This document shows positions 38,674-44,305 of a stretch of DNA of 44,305 nt, in pieces. The DNA lies in NCBI GenBank assembly GCA_016786785.1, contig JAEUVR010000407.1, forward strand, positions 1-44,305, read 5' to 3'. The number at the start of each line of letters is the position of its first letter. The first letter of the stretch is position 1. The position numbers were made by a program, and so were the translations under genes. The notes below the pieces were generated by a model that did not search any database, was not told the DNA's origin, and worked only from the letters and a program-made list of their open reading frames with translations. Source of the stretch: Chitinophagaceae bacterium. GTDB lineage: Bacteria > Bacteroidota > Bacteroidia > Chitinophagales > Chitinophagaceae.

Positions 38674-39141
38674 ATGAAAAAGATACTTATAGCGCTCGAT
38701 TATAATCCAAGCGCTCAGAAAATTGCAGAAGCCGGCCACGCTTTATCTAAAGCGCTGGGCGCTGAAGTATGCCTGATCCATGTTATCGGGGATACCGCTT
38801 ATTATGCTATGGAATATTCTCCTATCATGGGTTATGGCGGGTTTAACCCGGTAGGCGCTTTTAACCAGTCGGATGATCTGAAAGATGAAGCGGCTAAGTT
38901 CCTGGCAGCGGCTGTCGACCACCTGAAGGACGAAAACATCCAGACTGCCGTACTCGAAGGGCAACCTTCCGACGCTATACTGGATTATGCCTCCTCCTGG
39001 GGGGCCAACCTGGTCGTGATGGGATCGCAAAATCATTCGGGATTGGAAAAACTGATCATGGGCGATGTTACCGCCAGCGTCTTAAAACGCTCAAAAATAC
39101 CTATGTTGATCATTCCAATAGGCAGGGATGGGCAGGAATAG
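38674..39141 (+). CDS. Universal stress protein (UspA family)
   Basis: A 155-residue single-domain Usp. It begins MKKILIALDYNPSAQKIAEA, with the ATP-type end motif GSQNHSGLEKLIMGDVTASVL, close to the G-x2-G-x9-G-(S/T) pattern, and IPMLIIP at the C-terminus. The loop of residues ~45-75 (YYAMEYSPIMGYGGFNPVGA) is Gly/Tyr-rich. These cytosolic proteins support survival under starvation, low oxygen or stress. It is expressed alone between two terminators. Confidence 0.92.
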   Translation: MKKILIALDYNPSAQKIAEAGHALSKALGAEVCLIHVIGDTAYYAMEYSPIMGYGGFNPVGAFNQSDDLKDEAAKFLAAAVDHLKDENIQTAVLEGQPSDAILDYASSWGANLVVMGSQNHSGLEKLIMGDVTASVLKRSKIPMLIIPIGRDGQE

Positions 39142-39193
39142 GCTGGCTCTGGAAAGAAGAAACAAATAGCGACCGCCCGCTTTTATATCAAAA

Positions 39194-39230
39194 AGGCCGG
39201 CTCCACAGGGTGTTGAGCCGGCCTCCGTTT
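39194..39230. terminator. Bidirectional terminator between usp and RRM genes
   Basis: AGGCCGGCTC (39194-39203) pairs perfectly with GAGCCGGCCT (39215-39224). An A-run precedes the stem and TCCGTTTT follows it, so it can end both converging transcripts. Confidence 0.85.
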
Positions 39231-39244
39231 TCAATCAAAATGTT

Positions 39245-39550
39245 TTACCACCTATTTCTGTTGTAGCTATCATTTCTTTTGTAACCGCCATTTCCGCCAG
39301 CCCTTTCTTCCTTAGGCTTGGCAAGAGAAACCCTGATTGCGCGGCCTTCTACAGTAGCCTGGTCTAATTCGCCGATCGCTTTTTTCGCGGCTTCGTCGTC
39401 AGACATTTCAACAAAACCGAAGCCTCTTGAACGGCCGGTTTCCCTGTCATTAATAACTTTTGCAGAAGTAACTTCTCCATAAGGAGCAAAAAATTCCCTT
39501 AAGTCTTCATCCTGAACGTTGAAGCTTAAGTTCGAAACATAAATGTTCAT
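39245..39550 (-). CDS. RRM-domain RNA-binding protein
   Basis: A 101-residue protein with one RNA recognition motif: RNP2 IYVSNL at the N-terminus and RNP1 RSRGFGFVEM near residue 42, plus the FAPYGEVTSAKVI and AIRVSLAKP strands. The tail is short and Gly/Asn/Arg-rich (GGNGGYKRNDSYNRNRW). Such small RRM proteins in cyanobacteria and Bacteroidota are linked to cold response and global RNA binding. The A/T-rich leader of about 75 bases behind the promoter box at 39629 is consistent with leader-based control. Confidence 0.95.
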   Translation of the reverse strand: MNIYVSNLSFNVQDEDLREFFAPYGEVTSAKVINDRETGRSRGFGFVEMSDDEAAKKAIGELDQATVEGRAIRVSLAKPKEERAGGNGGYKRNDSYNRNRW

Positions 39551-39983
39551 ACTAAATAATTAATAATAAAAATTAAAACGATTCTGAGAAAGCAATAAGT
39601 AAAGAGATTAATAAAGGCAGATAACTGGCAAAATTACACATACTATAAATGCGAAGCTCAAAATTTAACGAAACAAAGTTAATATAAATTTGAATACCAT
39701 CATATAATGCCTAAAAATATTTTTCCACGTTTTTAGCCTGAAGATTGGAGGGCCAATAGGAAGGAACATACGCAAAACCTTTCGACCGCATTGAAGATTG
39801 GGGGTGGGGCGCCCGTACAAGGGATCCGGAATGGTCCAACAACAGCATACAGCAGGCCCCTCATTCCCAGATGCGCGGCGGCGCAGCCTGAGGAATGGCC
39901 GGATGATCCGAGCTCCGAATTCCGGTTTAGTCTGTCCGAATATAGGGAGCAGGTCGCCTACTCATCCTAATAATATGCCCGGA
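39551..39983. other. Intergenic stretch between RRM and DUF3606 genes
   Basis: It contains the likely RRM-gene promoter. On the minus strand a TAATTTTG -7 box (39629-39636) stands 22 bases after a TTTG at 39659-39662, and a second TAACTTTG occurs further upstream. Beyond about 39740 I see no gene, only short imperfect inverted repeats around 39857-39898. Confidence 0.4.
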
Positions 39984-40187
39984 CTATACCTGCGGGATAT
40001 GATCGGCCTGCATTTCCTCCAGGTAAGCCCTGATCTCCCTGACCGTATTGCCCACAACGCTCACCGCCTGTTTCAACTCCTCTTCCGTACAATTCAGCTC
40101 ATAACTCCAGTAAGTAACTTCATAATCCATGAACAGATCGATATGCTGTTCATCGCCCCCGTAAAAAACATTTCTTTGCTTTTGCAT
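39984..40187 (-). CDS. DUF3606-family small protein
   Basis: A 67-residue protein matching DUF3606 in layout. The core is IDLFMDYEVTYWSYELNCTEEELKQAVSVVG (given here by its landmarks DYEV-x2-W and EEELKQAV-x2-VG), ending in VREIRAYLEE. The family is small, soluble and of unknown function, common in soil Proteobacteria and Bacteroidota. It stands alone, with a 16-base palindrome 59 bases before the start codon. Confidence 0.85.
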   Translation of the reverse strand: MQKQRNVFYGGDEQHIDLFMDYEVTYWSYELNCTEEELKQAVSVVGNTVREIRAYLEEMQADHIPQV

Positions 40188-40767
40188 AAGATGATCATTT
40201 AAAGGATTGGAGAAGAAGGATGCTATTTTAAAACTTCAATCCGCATGCCATATATATGGCAGATCGGCGCGGCTAAAAGATCAAAACGCATAACAAAACC
40301 ATAATCATTACAATAGAAAGGACAGAATGTTTTTCACATTTTGCAAAAATTTCGAAGCCCTTGCTGGCCGGGACCGTGCAGGATTATTTTACCAACCGCT
40401 GCTCGGGATCCGGGGATTGCGGGACTTCGCAGGTCTGTTTCGAAGCTATATTATTTTAATGATCACAGACCGGAGATCCGAGGCTATTGACGCTGCGGAG
40501 CTGTTTTCAGGAAATATCGTTTTGTCTGCCGCAAATCGGCGCTCAGCGGCTATTTGACCCTCCAATTCATATGCAGGGAAATATTATTTAACGGCCGCCT
40601 ACCGCCTTCCAGCAATGGTAGTGACTCAGTTTCAGTCTCAACGCTTTAAAAGACCGGGGATAAAAATTCAACATGAGTCGCATCCCAGCAACCGCTTCTT
40701 GTATTGTCGACGCTGGAGCCTAACTTTAACATACGCTAATAGAACGTACACACATAAAAGATAAGAT
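40188..40767. other. Intergenic stretch with a 16-base palindrome
   Basis: No supported gene. The perfect palindrome TGCCATATATATGGCA at 40246-40261 lies upstream of the DUF3606 gene and could be an operator for a dimeric regulator. The remaining 500 bases up to the oxidoreductase show only short frames without family features. Confidence 0.45.
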
Positions 40768-41622
40768 ATGATCAGTTTTCTCGGTACCGGTTTGCTGGGC
40801 GCCAATTTTACCCGGGCGCTACTCAAAAGAGGAGAAAAAGTACAGGTATGGAACAGGACGGCTGAAAAAGCCAAAGCGCTTGAAGCTTACGGCGCGAAAG
40901 CGTTTGAACAGGCTAAGGACGCGGTGAAAGGAGCGGGGCGGATCCACCTGACCCTGGCAGACGACCAGTCGGTGGAAGAGGTCCTGGCAAAAGCATCCCC
41001 TGGTTTTGCGCCCGGAGCGATCATCATCGACCATACCACCACCTCGGCGCCAGGCGCCGCCAGGAGATCAGCTTACTGGAAAGAAAAAGGCTTTCTCTAT
41101 CTCCATGCGCCGGTCTTTATGGGTCCTCAGAATGCGTTGGAGGGAAGCGGTATCATGATGATCTGCGGCGACCAGCAGGCAATACAACAACTGGAGCCGG
41201 AATTATCGAAGATGACGGCCAAACTCTGGAACCTCGGGACCGACCTTCAAAAAGCAGCTTCCATCAAACTGTTGGGCAACCTGTTTCATATCACGTTAAT
41301 GGGTAGCGTGACCGACCTGATCACGTTGGCCGACTCTCTTGGCGTTCCTCATGCCGAGATCGAGGGCTTGCTGGAGCTCCTGAACCCTGCAGCTATCGTA
41401 CGGGTAAGACTCAAAAAAATTGCCAGCAACACCTTTGATCAACCCTCCTGGGAACTCAGTATGGCAAGAAAAGATGCGCGGCTCATGATGGAGCAGGCGG
41501 CCTCATCCCATAAAACGCTTTTGGCAGTACCGGCAGTAGCGCAAAAAATGGACCTTTGGCTCGCCAAAGGTCATGGCCATAACGACTGGACCATTATATC
41601 GAAGGACCCCAATAAGGCCTGA
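40768..41622 (+). CDS. NAD(P)-dependent beta-hydroxyacid dehydrogenase-type oxidoreductase
   Basis: A 284-residue protein of the 3-hydroxyisobutyrate/6-phosphogluconate dehydrogenase superfamily. The Rossmann domain begins FLGTGLLGANFTRAL, followed by VWNRTAEKAKAL (the Arg after the second strand suggests NADP preference) and IIDHTTTSAPGA. The catalytic Lys167 lies in KLLGNLFHI, followed by the helical C-terminal domain. The substrate is not determined; succinate semialdehyde/glyoxylate reductases and imine reductases share this layout. It converges with the dihaem cytochrome gene, 18 bases away. Confidence 0.9.
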   Translation: MISFLGTGLLGANFTRALLKRGEKVQVWNRTAEKAKALEAYGAKAFEQAKDAVKGAGRIHLTLADDQSVEEVLAKASPGFAPGAIIIDHTTTSAPGAARRSAYWKEKGFLYLHAPVFMGPQNALEGSGIMMICGDQQAIQQLEPELSKMTAKLWNLGTDLQKAASIKLLGNLFHITLMGSVTDLITLADSLGVPHAEIEGLLELLNPAAIVRVRLKKIASNTFDQPSWELSMARKDARLMMEQAASSHKTLLAVPAVAQKMDLWLAKGHGHNDWTIISKDPNKA

Positions 41623-41640
41623 GCAGATAGGGTAAGCACT

Positions 41641-42630
41641 TTATCCTTTTCTGGGATGCGCGGCAAACTTCTCAATGCCATGCTTTACCGGAGGGAGGGA
41701 TTGCAGGTAATCATAGATCGCCCCCAGGTCTTCGTCGCTCATCCCGGAATACATTATCCAGGGCATAATGGTATTGTACTCCTTTAAAATGTTCACCGGC
41801 TCATTTGCCCGGGCAGAGTCGCGATAGAAGCTGAATTTTTCAATGAACATGCTCTTGGTCCAGGCGCCGATCCCGGTTTCCCTGTCCGGCGTAATATTAG
41901 ACGAGGTCAGTAAGCCGGCCGGCATAGGAAACGATCTTCCTCCTGCAAAAGCAAACGCCTCATTAAACTTTCCCTTATCAAAGGGCGTATGGCAGGCTTT
42001 ACAGGATGCCGCGGTAACCAGGTATTCTCCATATTTAAGCGTATTTGAGGAAGAAGGCCTGGGAGACAGGGCCGCTTTGGAAGGGATGGTATTGATCAGG
42101 AAGTTCATGGGAAAATCCGATCTGCTCTCTCTCGCCTTGTTTTCGATAGGCGGTAACGACCTTATATAAACGATTATCGCCTTGATATCTTCTTCGTCCA
42201 GCAGCCTGTAAAAATCATGCGGCATCACGGGGAATATAGGCTTCCCGTTTTTACGCACGCCCGTAGTGATTGCGCGGAATATCTCGCCGTCCGTCCAGTC
42301 GCCAATACCTGCGGGCGTTATATTAGGCGCATAATATTCGCCGGGAAACCCCATTGTTTGATCGAACTTTTCGCCGCCTTTGCCAAAACTGCCCGGAATG
42401 ATCGGCCCGGAAAACTTGTTCCAGTCGCGGGCGCTATGGCAATCTATACATACCGTCACATGATTGGCAAGGTAATCGCCCCTGGCCATCCGGTCGGGAG
42501 TGGGTATCGCCGTTATCTCAGGAGCCGGCCCTACATTGGGAAGAAAATATTTTACATAGACGGCTAAGCCTGCGACAATAAATAAAAAGACAACGACAAT
42601 AGCGCCGATGATCTTAAGGGCTTTTTTCAT
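41641..42630 (-). CDS. Membrane-anchored dihaem cytochrome c
   Basis: A 329-residue cytochrome with an N-terminal membrane anchor (residues ~8-28) and two class I-like haem c domains. Haem motifs are C61-I-D-C64-H65 and C208-K-A-C211-H212, with Met candidates in FPVMPHDFYR and IMPWIMYSGM. The layout matches the dihaem cytochrome partner of alcohol or aldehyde dehydrogenases and related electron carriers. No dehydrogenase is next to it; the adjacent oxidoreductase uses NAD(P). It probably passes electrons from the periplasm to a terminal oxidase. Confidence 0.9.
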   Translation of the reverse strand: MKKALKIIGAIVVVFLFIVAGLAVYVKYFLPNVGPAPEITAIPTPDRMARGDYLANHVTVCIDCHSARDWNKFSGPIIPGSFGKGGEKFDQTMGFPGEYYAPNITPAGIGDWTDGEIFRAITTGVRKNGKPIFPVMPHDFYRLLDEEDIKAIIVYIRSLPPIENKARESRSDFPMNFLINTIPSKAALSPRPSSSNTLKYGEYLVTAASCKACHTPFDKGKFNEAFAFAGGRSFPMPAGLLTSSNITPDRETGIGAWTKSMFIEKFSFYRDSARANEPVNILKEYNTIMPWIMYSGMSDEDLGAIYDYLQSLPPVKHGIEKFAAHPRKG

Positions 42631-42756
42631 TTTGGCAAAAGGGTTGAAAGGCGTTAGGGAGAGAAATTAGCTGTAAAAGATAAACTATTTTAAATAATCC
42701 ATGCATAAATGATCATTTTAATATTTTATAGCCCGTAACTATCCGGACCCTGCCGT

Positions 42757-43599
42757 TTATAAAAAATCAACCGCTTCCCTCATGGTATGCTCATCCCGGT
42801 ATATCCGCCGGTGCCCCAGCCCTTTGGATATCCGGAACCGTATATTCGGATGGTTGTCTTCCTGCACCTTCAGCGCATCTTCCAGGGGCGTCAGCTCATC
42901 GTCCTCATCATGGAACCAGAGTATTTCGGCCCCGACCGTTTGTACCGCGCGACGGATGGAGTAATACGCGGGCCAGTTCCCGGACAGCTCAAAAATATGG
43001 CGCTCAAATTCCTTTCTAACGTCATTATCCAGTCGAAAAAATCGAAAAAACAATCTGAGGGTAGTATTCGTTTCGGTGGCGGGGGCAATAAAAACCGCTT
43101 TGATGGGACGGTCGCTCCGAAGCTCCTCCAGGAAAAGAGAAACGATCAGGCCTCCGTAAGAATGCGCCAGGAAGCCGTCTATAGGCCCGTAAAGTTCGTG
43201 TACTTTCCGAATGGTCGACAGGTAGAGCGGCAGCGTGAGCCGGTTGCCGGAAGATCGTCCATGCGCCGGGGCGTCAAAAGCGATTACTTCATATCCCTTT
43301 TTTACCAGCAAACCGATATACTTATCAAAATTTTTGGAAGAAGATTCAAAGCCATGCGCTATCAGTATTCGTTTAGCGCCCGTCCGATTCCAACGATGAC
43401 CATAAATCGTATATCCCTCAAGCATAAACGATAATGTCTCGCCTTCTTTAAAAATGCCGGGCTCTTTTCTTTTGGACTTTCTGAAAGGGGTGCAGAAGAT
43501 GTCAAACGCGCTTTCCGCAGCTTTCTTCTTCGAAAAAAAAGACAATATCCTCAACTTGGCGCGCAGGTAGGCGACCAGTAATTTTTGCTTTAACTTCAT
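42757..43599 (-). CDS. Alpha/beta hydrolase
   Basis: A 280-residue alpha/beta-hydrolase-fold protein without a clear signal peptide but with a basic, amphipathic N-terminus. The HGFESSS oxyanion segment lies near residue 82, the nucleophile Ser147 in AHSYGG, an acid in HDEDDELTP and the catalytic His in GLGHRRIYRD near the C-terminus. AFDAPAHGRSSG is typical of the serine aminopeptidase/lysophospholipase-like branch. The substrate is unknown. It is divergent from the DUF2520 gene. Confidence 0.9.
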   Translation of the reverse strand: MKLKQKLLVAYLRAKLRILSFFSKKKAAESAFDIFCTPFRKSKRKEPGIFKEGETLSFMLEGYTIYGHRWNRTGAKRILIAHGFESSSKNFDKYIGLLVKKGYEVIAFDAPAHGRSSGNRLTLPLYLSTIRKVHELYGPIDGFLAHSYGGLIVSLFLEELRSDRPIKAVFIAPATETNTTLRLFFRFFRLDNDVRKEFERHIFELSGNWPAYYSIRRAVQTVGAEILWFHDEDDELTPLEDALKVQEDNHPNIRFRISKGLGHRRIYRDEHTMREAVDFL

Positions 43600-43726
43600 T
43601 TCCCGCTTTTCTTTGTAAATTTATTGATACATCAGCGCAACGCGCATGCGCTTGTCTTTTTTTAACGTTAAGAACAGCTTTCGGTAAAATTATTAAAAAA
43701 GCCCCAGGAGAGGTTTATCGTAGCTT

Positions 43727-44305
43727 ATGCAGATCGTACTCTTAGGAACGGGAAATGTAGCCGTCGTATTAGGCAGGCTGATCGCCAATTCAGAGCATTC
43801 CGTTATACAGGTATACGGCCGGAGCAGGGACAATGCCCGGCTATTGGCTGAGGAGCTAGGCGCTATTTCCGGCAGTCCCGTTGCTTTTACCGCCGAAACG
43901 CAGTCGCTTGACCGCTCGGCCGGGCTCTACCTGGTAGCCGTATCCGATAGCGCGCTGATGGATATAAAGAACTGGCTGAAGCTGGATCAGCAGCTGGTTG
44001 CGCATACGGCAGGGGGCGTATCGCAGGAGGTTTTAAAAGCAGTAAGCGCCAACTATGGCATTTTTTATCCGCTGCAAAGCCTGAGAAAGGAAATGACCAG
44101 GATCCCGCATATTCCCTTCCTGGTAGATGGCAATACGCCGGAAAACCTTGCAACATTGTTTGACCTGGCGAAAGATCTCTCGCCCGACACATCCGTGGCC
44201 GATGATGCCGCCAGGCTTAAGCTGCATGTCGGCGCGATCATCGTCAACAATTTTACCAACTACCTGTTCACGCTGGCGGAAGACTATTGCCGGCAGGAGG
44301 ACATT
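43727..44305 (+). CDS. Rossmann-like/DUF2520 protein (3' end outside window)
   Basis: The first 193 codons of a protein whose frame continues past the window edge. MQIVLLGTGNVAVVLGRLI is a dinucleotide-binding start (GTGNVA). YLVAVSDSAL and VAHTAGGVS close the Rossmann domain, and FYPLQSLRKEM, IPFLVDG and LHVGAIIVNNFTNYLFTLAE are the landmarks of the DUF2520 C-terminal domain. The family resembles pyrroline-5-carboxylate reductase in fold. Its reaction is not established. Relatives are about 250-260 residues, so roughly 60 are missing. Confidence 0.92.
   Translation, partial: MQIVLLGTGNVAVVLGRLIANSEHSVIQVYGRSRDNARLLAEELGAISGSPVAFTAETQSLDRSAGLYLVAVSDSALMDIKNWLKLDQQLVAHTAGGVSQEVLKAVSANYGIFYPLQSLRKEMTRIPHIPFLVDGNTPENLATLFDLAKDLSPDTSVADDAARLKLHVGAIIVNNFTNYLFTLAEDYCRQEDI

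Noticed and set aside
38517-38705. 62-residue frame before the universal stress gene
   Set aside because: It runs straight through a perfect terminator stem and overlaps the stress-gene start.
42787-43434. A 215-residue plus-strand frame opposite the alpha/beta hydrolase
   Set aside because: The opposite strand has a complete catalytic triad and family motifs; this frame shows none.

Overview
The window looks like the chromosome of a Bacteroidota bacterium, most likely from the Chitinophagaceae/Sphingobacteriia side. Support comes from an ECF sigma/FecR/SusC/SusD locus with an STN domain on SusC, lipoprotein and TonB-dependent systems, start sites mostly without Shine-Dalgarno sequences, several TAnnTTTG-type -7 promoter boxes, a class-typical RRM RNA-binding protein and a cbb3-type oxidase. 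The taxon is inferred from gene content and not tested.

Region 1 (1-16016, all plus strand) is a carbohydrate-utilisation locus. It holds the end of a serine hydrolase and an overlapping secreted alpha/beta hydrolase, then ECF sigma factor, FecR-type anti-sigma, SusC and SusD. After these come two TIM-barrel sugar isomerase/epimerases (one with a Tat-like signal), a lipoprotein PVC-type dehydrogenase with a C-terminal cytochrome c, a hexuronate-type MFS transporter and a secreted lactonase propeller. Read together it suggests outer-membrane uptake, periplasmic oxidation to a lactone, lactone hydrolysis and import of the acid. The substrate cannot be read from the sequence.

Region 2 (16017-24592) is housekeeping and stress: a 70-residue membrane protein, aconitase A on the minus strand, a gene-poor palindrome-rich stretch (19384-20819), a clan-A glycoside hydrolase, an AhpD-like protein, Dps and a GreA/Rnk-type factor.

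Region 3 (24593-27383) is a small plus-strand sulfur/redox cluster: MetR-like LysR regulator, Prx6-type peroxiredoxin and a Cys/Met-metabolism PLP enzyme.

Region 4 (27389-33411, minus strand) is the most striking part. It is a compact run of nine genes led by an Rrf2 Fe-S regulator with a double palindrome over its own promoter. Behind it lie an extended CcoN, a two-haem CcoO-like cytochrome, two small membrane proteins of unknown function, a group III truncated haemoglobin, a DUF488 protein, a hemerythrin and an adrenodoxin-type ferredoxin. I read it as a low-oxygen or nitric-oxide-responsive respiration and protection unit. The CcoN has an approximately 110-residue tandemly duplicated N-terminal membrane module.

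Region 5 (33412-44305) begins with an imperfect tandem repeat, followed by a LytTR response regulator, a small membrane protein behind a terminator-like hairpin and a hybrid histidine kinase with REC and Hpt domains. Two small secreted proteins, a universal stress protein, an RRM protein, a DUF3606 protein, a beta-hydroxyacid dehydrogenase-type oxidoreductase, a dihaem cytochrome c and an alpha/beta hydrolase follow. The last gene is the start of a Rossmann/DUF2520 protein cut by the window end. No tRNA, rRNA, CRISPR, phage or complete insertion sequence was seen.
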